Source of the DNA: Sphingomonadales bacterium CG_4_10_14_3_um_filter_58_15
GTDB lineage: Bacteria > Pseudomonadota > Alphaproteobacteria > Sphingomonadales > Sphingomonadaceae
Reading direction: 5' to 3'
DNA: 33,773 nucleotides
NCBI GenBank assembly: GCA_002783865.1
Contig: PFJE01000093.1
Span: forward strand, 13,853 to 47,625
The stretch's first letter is position 1; every line of letters begins with the position of its first letter. The notes under the pieces are model-generated. The model had not been told where the DNA came from and made no database searches. It saw nothing but the letters and a program-made list of their open reading frames with translations. Below are positions 7,726 to 14,830 of the stretch, in pieces. The translations under genes were made by a program, and so were the position numbers.

Positions 7726-8538
7726 TCATTCCGGTTTCACCACCCAGGAAGGTTTGCGCTTTTCAAAAAAGCTGGCGACGCCTTCCTTCGCCTCGTCGCT
7801 GACCATGCGATCAGCGAAATTTTCGGCGGCCAGGCGGATTACCTCGGCGCGCGGCTTGCCGGCGATCTGACCGAGCAATTCTTTGGTTGCCGCCACCGCA
7901 CCCGGCGCAGCACCGAGTACCTGCTTGCGGATTTGCATTTCGATCGCCTCAAGACCGGCCACATCATCGGCAATGAAATCGGCAAAGCCCAGCTTATGCG
8001 CCTCGTTGCCGTCAAACCGGGCGGCGGTCAGCATCAACCGGCGGCCGGTGGCATAGCCGAGCTTCTGAATCACAAAGGGTGAAATTTGCGCGGGCGACAC
8101 GCCAATCGCGGTTTCGGTCATGGCGAAGCGAGCCCCGCTTTCACAGATCACGACATCTGCGCAGCAGGCCAGACCAAAGCCGCCGGCCATCGCTGCACCC
8201 TCGATCAGCACGATCACCACCTGTGGAGCGGTATTGACGAGGTCGAATATCTCCGCCGCACCGCTCGACATCTTTATGATCGCCGCGCGGTCACCGCTCT
8301 GCTGGAAATTGTCCTTGAAATTCTTCAGGTCGGCCCCGGCGCAGAAGATGCCGCCGCGCCCGCGCAGCGTGATACCGCGTACTGTTCGGTCCTCGCGCAC
8401 GCTCTTCAGCACCGCCGCCAGCTCCGCCACCAGCGCATCGCTCAGCGCGTTGCGATTGTCGGGCTGGTTGAACCAGATGGTGAGCCAGCCCTGTTTGAGT
8501 TCCAGCTCCAGCGTTTTGGTTTCGGGCAGAGTGGTCAT
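7726..8538 (-). CDS. Enoyl-CoA hydratase/isomerase family protein (methylglutaconyl-/isohexenylglutaconyl-CoA hydratase type)
   Basis: This 270-residue crotonase-fold protein has the oxyanion-hole segment FCAGADLKNF (65-74) and the second oxyanion segment AAMAGGFGLACCAD (115-128). Of the two catalytic glutamates of mitochondrial enoyl-CoA hydratase, the first position is Gly122 (AGGFGL instead of GGGCEL), while the second is kept as E142 (MTETAIG). SPAQISPFVIQKLG follows. As I recall, this one-glutamate pattern with PAxISPFV is typical of LiuC/AtuE-type hydratases that act on carboxylated 3-methylglutaconyl-like CoA esters. It sits between the two carboxylase subunit genes, exactly where liu and atu operons place such a hydratase. 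It would hydrate the product of the carboxylase. The ATG at 8538 starts a normal-length family member. Confidence 0.9.
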   Translation of the reverse strand: MTTLPETKTLELELKQGWLTIWFNQPDNRNALSDALVAELAAVLKSVREDRTVRGITLRGRGGIFCAGADLKNFKDNFQQSGDRAAIIKMSSGAAEIFDLVNTAPQVVIVLIEGAAMAGGFGLACCADVVICESGARFAMTETAIGVSPAQISPFVIQKLGYATGRRLMLTAARFDGNEAHKLGFADFIADDVAGLEAIEMQIRKQVLGAAPGAVAATKELLGQIAGKPRAEVIRLAAENFADRMVSDEAKEGVASFFEKRKPSWVVKPE

Positions 8539-8553
8539 AGCCTGTATCCCCTT

Positions 8554-8633
8554 CTGTGCTCCGGCCCCCGAGCCGGAGCCCTGGCGACAGCAGTGCCCAG
8601 GCTCCGGAGCTTCGCATCAAGTGCGGAGCACAG
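8554..8633. repeat. Palindromic repeat B1 (GTGCTCCG...CGGAGCACAG family)
   Basis: The element begins CTGTGCTCCGG and ends GCGGAGCACAG, with inner arms around CCCTGGCGA and CCAGGCTCCGGAG. It resembles repeat B2 at 13392-13472, but its left arm has diverged into a local CCGGC/GCCGG hairpin. It fills the gap between carboxylase beta and the hydratase gene and should form a long hairpin in their mRNA. Confidence 0.85.
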
Positions 8634-8653
8634 CATGATTTCCGGCCAAGTTC

Positions 8654-10276
8654 TCATATCCGCGCCACCCCGAAGGCATTAGGGTGCAGCGTCCGGTTCT
8701 GCGCCTCAAAAATCGTCTCCAGCGCAAAGCCCAGCACCTTGCGGGTGTCGCGCGGATCGATCACGCCATTGTCGAGCACCCGGCCGGAGGTGAAAAAGGC
8801 GCTTTCCTGCGCCTCGAAAATATCCTTGATCCGCTGTTCCTGCCTGGCGATCGCTTCCTCGTCCGGTTCCTCGCCCTTGCGCTTCGCCTGCACCCGGGCG
8901 ACATGGCTCATCGTGTTGGCGGCGGATGCGCCGGCCATGACGCCGGTCTTGGCATTGGGCCAGCTGAACAGGAAATCGGGTTCGAAAGCGGTGCCGCTCA
9001 TCCCGTAATTGCCCGCGCCAAAGCTTGCGCCGATATAAAGCGCCAGTTTCGGCACCCGGACATTGGAAACCGCCTGAATCATCTTGCTGCCCAGCTTGAT
9101 CATGCCCTTATGCTCGGACTCAGTGCCGACGATATAGCCGGTCGTATTGTTGAGAAAGATGATCGGCAGCTCAGACTGGTCGCAGAGTTGGAAGAAATGG
9201 GTGGCCTTGGCCGCCGCTTCCGGATCGAACGGACCATTGTTGCCGATCAGTCCGACCGCATGGCCCATGATGCTTGCCTGCATGCAGACCGTGCCAGGGC
9301 CATAGCGCGATTTAAACTCTTCAAAGTCCGAGCCATCTACGATCCGCGCGGCAACTTCCCGAACATCGTAGGGTGTCGTATAGTCTATCGGAACAACGCC
9401 GGCGATTTCGTCGATATCGTAAATCGGCTCTTCATAGTCGTTGCGGCGGATCGGCGTTGTATTCTTGTTCCAGTCGAGACGCCCCATGGTCTCGCGGGCA
9501 ATGGCAATGCCGTGGGCATCGTCATCGGCCAGATATTCGACACTGCCGGTGGTCGAGGCATGCATCTCGGTGCCGCCCAGTTCGCGGTCATTGGCGACTT
9601 CGCCGGTTGCGGCATGAACCAGCGCCGCGCCGCCAAGCGCCGCCATGCCATTGTCGCGCACGCCGATCACATAGTCCGACATGCCCGGCATATAGGCGCC
9701 ACCCGCGGTCGACGGCCCGTGCAATACCACCATCGTTGGTACGCCCGCCGCGCTCAGCCAGGCGAGATTGCGGAACAGCATCCCGCCATGGGCCCAAAGC
9801 TCGACCTTATATTCCATCAGATTGGCGCCAGCACTCTCGACCAGGTGGATGAATGGCAGTTTCAGGTCTTGCGCCATTTTCTGCGCGCCCTTGCTGGCAT
9901 CCCAGCCGCCCGCGGTCGCAGCGCCGGCGCGGATGCCGCTGTCGTCGACCCAGATCATGCAGCGCACGCCCTTGACGAACCCGATGCCCAAGATAACGCT
10001 GCCGCCGGGGATGCTGGTGTCGGGATTGTCGTCCTCCACCAGATAATTGGCCATATTGTAAAGCTGCAGCCAGGGCATACCGGGATCGAGCAGCCGTTTC
10101 AGCCGTTCGTGCGGAGTCAGCTGGCCGCGCTTTTCAAAGGTCGGCCGCCGTTTTTCCGATGCCGCCACGGCGCGCGCTTCGAGGCTGCGCAGATGATCGA
10201 TCAGCGTCAGCATGTCCTTGCGATTCTGCTCGTAACTGTCGGAGCCGACGGCGATCTTGGATTTAAACTGGGGCAT
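8654..10276 (-). CDS. Acyl-CoA carboxylase beta subunit (carboxyltransferase)
   Basis: This 540-residue protein has both carboxyltransferase halves: an N-terminal half with LTPHERLKRLLDPG, VESAGANL and STAGGAYMPGMSDYV, and a C-terminal half with LIGNNGPF, FLNNTTGYIVG, RVPKLALYIGASFGAGNYGMSG and ARTxVMxG-like AKTGVMAG. It moves CO2 from biotin to an acyl-CoA gamma or alpha carbon. Methylcrotonyl-CoA carboxylases usually read CTAGGAYVPAMSDE; the STAGGAYxPGxSDYV seen here is closer, from memory, to geranyl-CoA carboxylase (AtuC). The start is the ATG at 10276 (MPQFKSKI), with GAGG about 10 bp upstream; an in-frame extension to 10342 runs into the divergent promoter region. It is the first gene of the block and faces the TetR gene. 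Confidence 0.93.
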   Translation of the reverse strand: MPQFKSKIAVGSDSYEQNRKDMLTLIDHLRSLEARAVAASEKRRPTFEKRGQLTPHERLKRLLDPGMPWLQLYNMANYLVEDDNPDTSIPGGSVILGIGFVKGVRCMIWVDDSGIRAGAATAGGWDASKGAQKMAQDLKLPFIHLVESAGANLMEYKVELWAHGGMLFRNLAWLSAAGVPTMVVLHGPSTAGGAYMPGMSDYVIGVRDNGMAALGGAALVHAATGEVANDRELGGTEMHASTTGSVEYLADDDAHGIAIARETMGRLDWNKNTTPIRRNDYEEPIYDIDEIAGVVPIDYTTPYDVREVAARIVDGSDFEEFKSRYGPGTVCMQASIMGHAVGLIGNNGPFDPEAAAKATHFFQLCDQSELPIIFLNNTTGYIVGTESEHKGMIKLGSKMIQAVSNVRVPKLALYIGASFGAGNYGMSGTAFEPDFLFSWPNAKTGVMAGASAANTMSHVARVQAKRKGEEPDEEAIARQEQRIKDIFEAQESAFFTSGRVLDNGVIDPRDTRKVLGFALETIFEAQNRTLHPNAFGVARI

Positions 10277-10322
10277 GGATGCAGCGCCTCTTTCCGATGT
10301 GATCGTGTGAACCATTCGCCAT

Positions 10323-10378
10323 TTGACACGGCGAGTCCACAAAGGCTAATTGAATAGCATTCGATATTGTCGAGTCAA
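10323..10378. promoter_or_regulatory. Divergent promoter/operator region between TetR gene and carboxylase block
   Basis: Toward the regulator, TTGACA (10323-10328) is followed 17 bp later by a weak CTAATT. Toward the carboxylase, TTGACT on the minus strand (10373-10378) is followed after 16 bp by TATTCA. Between and over these lie two adjacent short dyads, GAATAGCATTC (10352-10362) and CGATATTGTCG (10362-10372). This arrangement is typical of an autoregulated TetR-family repressor controlling a divergent operon. The elements are inferred by eye only. Confidence 0.4.
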
Positions 10379-10396
10379 GTTCGTAAAGGAACGATA

Positions 10397-11125
10397 GTGG
10401 CGTCAAACGCGATCTCCTCGGAAACCCAGCGGGCCAAGCTAGAGCGCAAGGAACGGGTCATTTTGGAGGCCGCGCGGGCGATCTTTGTTGATCACGGTTT
10501 TGACGGGGCGCGGATGCAGGTGATCGCGCGGCGCGCCGGGATCGGTGAGGGCACGATCTACAGCTATTATGATTCAAAGGCGGAACTGATGTTGGCAGTG
10601 CTGCAGCAGTTCTGGGACGGCCTGACCAGAGAAGCCGAAGGCGTGATGGCGTCAGTGCAAGTGACGGATTTCTTTGGACGGCTGGAAGCACTGGCCCGTT
10701 ATCATCTGAACACGGTGATCGTGAATGCAGATTTCATCAACCTCACCTTTGCCTTACGCCGCAACAACAGCGAGGTCAGCGTGTCGCGCGACCATCTGCG
10801 TCACTATGTAGCTGTCTTCGACCGACTGTTCCTGCGCGGGCAGGACCGGGGGGAATTGCGGGCGGATGCCGTGCTCTGGCAGGCCCGCGACATCTTCTAC
10901 GGCAGTCTCGAATATAGCGCCCGATCGATCGAGATGACCATCGACGCAGATCGAACGGCACGGGAGCAAGAGCCGGTCGTCCATCAAATGGTCGCGCTGT
11001 TTCGCTCGCATTTTGGCGCGGCACAGGGGACGGTGGCCGGAGATGATCCTTCCGTGGTGCAATTATCATCAAAGCTGGACCGGCTCTCCGAGAAATTTGA
11101 CGCGCTTGCCAAACGTCTGGGATAA
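10397..11125 (+). CDS. TetR/AcrR-family transcriptional regulator
   Basis: This protein of about 242 residues has an N-terminal TetR DNA-binding domain: KERVILEAARAIFVDHGFDGARM followed by the helix-turn-helix QVIARRAGIGEGTIYSYYDSKAEL (about 41-64). An alpha-helical ligand/dimerisation region follows, with no motif that reveals the ligand. I prefer the GTG at 10397, which has AAGGA 6 bp upstream; a TTG ten codons earlier has no such site. The gene is divergent from the carboxylase beta gene with a 120-bp shared control region holding small dyads, so it probably represses the seven-gene block and itself, with an acyl-CoA as likely effector. A hairpin terminator follows. Confidence 0.92.
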   Translation: MASNAISSETQRAKLERKERVILEAARAIFVDHGFDGARMQVIARRAGIGEGTIYSYYDSKAELMLAVLQQFWDGLTREAEGVMASVQVTDFFGRLEALARYHLNTVIVNADFINLTFALRRNNSEVSVSRDHLRHYVAVFDRLFLRGQDRGELRADAVLWQARDIFYGSLEYSARSIEMTIDADRTAREQEPVVHQMVALFRSHFGAAQGTVAGDDPSVVQLSSKLDRLSEKFDALAKRLG

Positions 11126-11131
11126 CGAAAA

Positions 11132-11162
11132 AAAGGGAGCCCCCGCAGGAGCTCCCTTCTTG
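11132..11162. terminator. Bidirectional intrinsic terminator between TetR gene and fadB-like gene
   Basis: AAGGGAGC (11133-11140) pairs with GCTCCCTT (11151-11158) across a 10-nt loop. For the minus-strand fadB-like gene the stem is followed by seven T residues (the A run just before 11135 on the plus strand), making a good rho-independent terminator. For the TetR gene the tail TTCTT is weaker. Confidence 0.85.
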
Positions 11163-11178
11163 CGTCAGATATCGAGAA

Positions 11179-13368
11179 TCACGCGGCTTTGTAAAAGCTC
11201 TCGCCGGCGTCTGCCTTCTCACGAAAGCTCATCGGCGGCTTGAACCGTTCGCCATATTTCTGCGCCAGATTGTCGGCGATACGGACGAAATTGTCGACAC
11301 CCATCGTGTCGATATGGCTCATCGGGCCGCCGGTCCAGGGGGCGAAGCCCCAGCCGAAGATCGCGCCAAGATCGGCGGACTGGGGATCGGACACCACGCC
11401 TTCGTCGAAACATTGCGCGGTGGCGATCAGCTGGATGAACATCAAGCGCTGCTTGACCTCTTCCACATCCGGCTGTTCTTCGGCCAATGGGAAATGATCG
11501 GCGAGGCCGGGCCATAATTTTTTCGAACCATCGTCGGCATATTCGTAGAAACCGCCGCCGAAGCGCCGGCCACGCCGGTCGATCTGCTTGACCATGATGT
11601 CCATCAGCTCTTCGGTGCCGCTGGCAACATAGGCGTCGCCCATTTCTTCCTTGGTTGACGTCATGATATCATAGCCGAGCTGCAGGGTAGTCTCATCGAC
11701 CACGGCAAGCGGGCCAATCGGCATGCCCATGGCGATGGCTGCGTTTTCGATCAGCGCCGGTTTCACGCCTTCCGCTACCATCAGCATCGCTTCATTGGCA
11801 TAAGGCGGGAAGACGCGGTTGGTGTAGAAGCCGCGGACGTCCTTGACGACAATTGGAACCTTGCGGATCTTGGCGTTATAATCGAGCGCAACGGCCAGGG
11901 CCTTGTCACCGGTTTCGGCGCCGGGGATGATTTCCAGCAGGGGCATTTTCTCGACTGGTGAGAAGAAATGCATGCCGATAAACTGGTCGGGCCGTTCGCT
12001 GTTTTTCGCCAGGCCGGTGATCGGCAGGGTCGAGGTGTTGGAGGCAAAGATAACATCCTTGCCGATGACGGCTTCGGTCTTCTTGATCACATCAGCTTTG
12101 ACATCGGGGCGTTCGAACACCGCTTCGATGATCAGATCGACATCCTTCAGGTCATCATAATTGTCGGTCGGGGTGATCCGCGCCATGAAGGCCTCGGCTT
12201 TCTCCTTGGTCATCTTACCGCGCGACACATTCTTGTCGACGATCTTCTGGCTGTAGGCGATCGCCTTCTGCGCCTCCTCCATATTGCGGTCGAGCACCAC
12301 CACGTTCATGCCGCCCTTTGCGGTGACATGCGTGATGCCGGACCCCATCAGGCCGGCACCGAGAACGCCGACGGTCTTGATATCGGATTTCGGCACGCCT
12401 TCCGGACGCGCCGCGCCCTTTTCGGCGGCCTGCTTGTTGATGAACAGCGTGCGGATCATGTTCTTGGATTGCGGACCGCTGAGCAATTTGGTGAAATATT
12501 TGCTTTCCACCCGCAGCGCGGTGTCGATCGGCAGCATCGAGCCTTCGTAGAGGCAGGAGAGGATCGCCTTGACCGCTTCATAATTGCCCTTGCTCTGCTT
12601 CAGCGCGATCGCTGAGGAGCCGAGATAGAGCGGCACGGCGCGGGGATCCATTGATCCCGCGCCACCGGGGAATTTGTAACCCTTCTTGTCCCAGGGCGCG
12701 GACGCCTTGGGATTGGCCTTGACCCATTGCTTGGCCTTGGTGACGACTTCGTCAGCGGGGACGACTTCATCGATAAAGCCCTGGGCCTTGGCTGCCTGCG
12801 GATTGGCAGGATTGCCCATCATGATCATCATGCCGGCGGCCTGCAGGCCGGCGAGCCGCGGAAGACGCTGTGTGCCGCCGCCGCCGGGCAGCAAGCCCAC
12901 CTGCACTTCGGGCAGGCCAAGCTGAATCTTGGGATTATCGGCGCACACGCGATAATGGCAGGCCAGCGCCAGTTCGAGGCCGCCGCCGAGGGCGAGGCCG
13001 TTCAGGGCACAGGCGACCGGCTTGGCATGGGCCGTGCCCTTGAGCAGGTCCTTGGCGCTATGGCCGCCGGTTTCCATGCGGCGCAGCATGCCGTTCAGTT
13101 CCCAGGCGCTTTCAAAGGCTTCGGCCATGCTGTCGGCCTTGGAGGCGCCGAGCATGTTGAGATCGGCGCCGGCGAGAAAGCCGGATGGCTTGCCGGAGGT
13201 AATCACCGCGCCCTTGATGGCGTCGTTGCTGATCAAGTCCTCGACGAAGCTTTTGAAATCGGTGATCAGCGTCTGGTTCCAGACGTTCATCGACTGGCCG
13301 GGCAGATCGATGGTGAGAAGGGCAATGCCGTCGCTGTCAATATCGACTGTGAATGTTTCGTAGGTCAT
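11179..13368 (-). CDS. Multifunctional fatty-acid oxidation protein: enoyl-CoA hydratase / 3-hydroxyacyl-CoA dehydrogenase (FadB/FadJ-like)
   Basis: This 729-residue fusion has an N-terminal crotonase domain with the oxyanion segment SGFLAGADLNML (62-73) and both catalytic glutamates, E132 (GGGLELA) and E154 (GLPEVQVGLLPGGGG). The Rossmann domain of 3-hydroxyacyl-CoA dehydrogenase follows: VGVLGAGLMGSG (333-344), the catalytic-histidine segment IGMHFFSPVE (H467), and DVRGFYTNRV. The C-terminal helical domain includes MGMPIGP and GWGFAPWTGGP. It hydrates trans-2-enoyl-CoA and oxidises the 3-hydroxyacyl-CoA with NAD+. The ATG at 13368 (MTYETF) has AAGGAA 6 bp upstream; a frame extension to 13473 merely translates repeat B2. 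It follows the thiolase gene by 108 bp, giving a classical fadA-fadB order, and ends at a strong terminator. Confidence 0.95.
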   Translation of the reverse strand: MTYETFTVDIDSDGIALLTIDLPGQSMNVWNQTLITDFKSFVEDLISNDAIKGAVITSGKPSGFLAGADLNMLGASKADSMAEAFESAWELNGMLRRMETGGHSAKDLLKGTAHAKPVACALNGLALGGGLELALACHYRVCADNPKIQLGLPEVQVGLLPGGGGTQRLPRLAGLQAAGMMIMMGNPANPQAAKAQGFIDEVVPADEVVTKAKQWVKANPKASAPWDKKGYKFPGGAGSMDPRAVPLYLGSSAIALKQSKGNYEAVKAILSCLYEGSMLPIDTALRVESKYFTKLLSGPQSKNMIRTLFINKQAAEKGAARPEGVPKSDIKTVGVLGAGLMGSGITHVTAKGGMNVVVLDRNMEEAQKAIAYSQKIVDKNVSRGKMTKEKAEAFMARITPTDNYDDLKDVDLIIEAVFERPDVKADVIKKTEAVIGKDVIFASNTSTLPITGLAKNSERPDQFIGMHFFSPVEKMPLLEIIPGAETGDKALAVALDYNAKIRKVPIVVKDVRGFYTNRVFPPYANEAMLMVAEGVKPALIENAAIAMGMPIGPLAVVDETTLQLGYDIMTSTKEEMGDAYVASGTEELMDIMVKQIDRRGRRFGGGFYEYADDGSKKLWPGLADHFPLAEEQPDVEEVKQRLMFIQLIATAQCFDEGVVSDPQSADLGAIFGWGFAPWTGGPMSHIDTMGVDNFVRIADNLAQKYGERFKPPMSFREKADAGESFYKAA

Positions 13369-13391
13369 ATTCTGTTCCTTACTGTCTCGTC

Positions 13392-13472
13392 CTGTGCTCC
13401 GCACTTGATGCGGAGCCTTGGCGAGAGGGCAGTTGCCAGCCCTCCAGAGCTCCGTATCAAGTACGGAGCACA
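13392..13472. repeat. Palindromic repeat B2 (GTGCTCCGCACTTGATGCGG family)
   Basis: Outer arms CTGTGCTCCGCACTTGATGC (from 13392) and CCGTATCAAGTACGGAGCAC (from 13452) are nearly perfect reverse complements. Between them lie GGAGCCTTGGCGA and AGCCCTCCAGAGC as inner, partly complementary arms. The element fills the thiolase/fadB gap and is the better preserved of the two B copies. Confidence 0.88.
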
Positions 13473-13476
13473 AATA

Positions 13477-14691
13477 TCAGTTCACCCGTTCAATGATCGT
13501 CGCGATGCCCATGCCGCCGCCGATGCAGAGCGTGGCGAGAGCGGTGGACTTGCCAGTCCGTTCCAGCTCGTCGAGCACCGTGCCGAGGATCATTGCACCG
13601 GTCGCGCCCAGCGGATGGCCCATGGCGATGGCGCCGCCATTCACGTTCATCACGCTATGATCGACATTCATCGCATCCATGAAGCGCAGAACGACCGCGG
13701 CAAAGGCCTCGTTCAGTTCCCACAGGTCGATATCGCTGGCGGTCATGCCGGCGCGTTCCAGCGCCTTCTGCGCGGCAAATTCGGGGCCGGTCAGCATGAT
13801 CGTCGGTTCGGAGCCGATGGCCGCCATCGAGACGATCCGCGCCCGCGGCTTCAGGCCGTATTTCTCGCCGGCCTTTTCGTTGCCGACCAGAACCGCGGCC
13901 GAACCGTCGACGATGCCGGAGCTGTTGCCGGCATGGTGGACATGGTTGATCTTCTCGATCTCGGGATGTTTGAGGATCGCGACATCGTCAAAGCCGGGCA
14001 TCTGCTCGCCCATCATCTTGAAAGCGGGGCCGAGCGCACCGAGCGACTGCATATCGGTTTCGGGCCGCATCAGTTCGTCCCGGTCGAGCACGACTTCGCC
14101 GATCACGTCGCGGATCGGCAGGATCGACTTGGCAAATCGTTTTTCGTCCCAAGCCTTGGCGGCGCGTTTCTGGCTTTCGACCGCATAGGCGTCGACATCA
14201 TCGCGGCTATAGCCATATTTGGTGGCGATCAGGTCGGCGGAAATGCCCTGCGGCACGAAATATTCCTGAAAGACCAGAGTCGGATCGGCCATGCCGCCGA
14301 GACCGTCGCTGCCCATCGGGATGCGCGACATGGATTCGATGCCGCCGCCGACCGCGAGATCGGTCTCGCCGGAACAGACCTTGCCCGCCGCGATATTCAC
14401 CGCTTCCAGCCCGGAACCGCAGAAACGGTTGACTTGGATCGCCGAGGTGGTGTCGGCATAGCCGGCCTTGAGCGCGGCCATGCGGCTGATCACCGCGCCC
14501 TGCTCGCCGACGGGCGAGACGCAGCCGAAGGCGATGTCCTCGACCTCATGACCCTCGAGCTCGTTGCGGTCGTTGATCGATGCTAGGACCTGCGAAGCGA
14601 GGTCGAGGGCGGTGATTTCGTGCAGGCTGCCGTCGGTGCGGCCCTTGCCGCGCGGCGATCGCACGGCGTCATAGATTAAGGCTTCGGTCAT
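13477..14691 (-). CDS. Acetyl-CoA C-acyltransferase (thiolase, FadA-like)
   Basis: This 404-residue thiolase has the acyl-accepting cysteine C91 in NRFCGSGLEAV, the GH box NGGAIAMGHPLGATGA with H359, and the C-terminal active cysteine C389 in LCIGGGMG. It cleaves 3-ketoacyl-CoA with CoA, or condenses two acetyl-CoA in the reverse direction. Its position directly before the FadB-like gene favours beta-oxidation. The ATG at 14691 (MTEALIYDAVRSPRGKG) has GAGAGGA 6 bp upstream; an extension to 14733 would enter the promoter. A promoter with an operator-like palindrome in its spacer lies just upstream (14733-14781), so this gene and fadB seem to form a separately regulated unit. Confidence 0.95.
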   Translation of the reverse strand: MTEALIYDAVRSPRGKGRTDGSLHEITALDLASQVLASINDRNELEGHEVEDIAFGCVSPVGEQGAVISRMAALKAGYADTTSAIQVNRFCGSGLEAVNIAAGKVCSGETDLAVGGGIESMSRIPMGSDGLGGMADPTLVFQEYFVPQGISADLIATKYGYSRDDVDAYAVESQKRAAKAWDEKRFAKSILPIRDVIGEVVLDRDELMRPETDMQSLGALGPAFKMMGEQMPGFDDVAILKHPEIEKINHVHHAGNSSGIVDGSAAVLVGNEKAGEKYGLKPRARIVSMAAIGSEPTIMLTGPEFAAQKALERAGMTASDIDLWELNEAFAAVVLRFMDAMNVDHSVMNVNGGAIAMGHPLGATGAMILGTVLDELERTGKSTALATLCIGGGMGIATIIERVN

Positions 14692-14732
14692 AGGGGGTCC
14701 TCTCGCTGGAAGAATGTAATGGCTTGCCACCA

Positions 14733-14761
14733 ATGCTAATGTTGCACTGCAGCACAGTCAA
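14733..14761 (-). promoter_or_regulatory. Putative sigma-70 promoter of the thiolase-fadB unit
   Basis: On the minus strand, TTGACT (14756-14761) and TAGCAT (14733-14738) are separated by exactly 17 bp, about 40 bp upstream of the thiolase start. The spacer is filled by a palindromic operator-like sequence. Confidence 0.55.
14738..14754. promoter_or_regulatory. 17-bp palindromic operator, PhaR-like, copy 1
   Basis: AATGTTGCACTGCAGCA lies between the -10 and -35 hexamers of the thiolase promoter. It matches 16 of 17 positions of the sequence at 21452-21468 upstream of the TonB-dependent receptor. The core CTGC-AGT-GCAA on the opposite strand is one base off the CTGC-N3-GCAG motif reported for alphaproteobacterial PhaR. 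A repressor bound here would block the polymerase. Confidence 0.5.
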
Positions 14762-14765
14762 GCAG

Positions 14766-14781
14766 TTTACGTAAACGTCAA
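14766..14781. promoter_or_regulatory. 16-bp dyad TTTACGT-AA-ACGTCAA upstream of the thiolase promoter
   Basis: TTTACGT and ACGTCAA form inverted half-sites (TTKACGT) separated by two bases; the inner 12 bp GTTTACGTAAAC (14765-14776) is a perfect palindrome. It sits just upstream of the -35 hexamer. The shape resembles, from memory, binding sites of MerR-type LiuR regulators of fatty/branched-chain acid catabolism. No second copy was seen in the window. Confidence 0.45.
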
Positions 14782-14830
14782 TCAAGGGGCAGGCCGACTC
14801 ACCTTGCCCTTCTTCTACTTCGACCATAAA

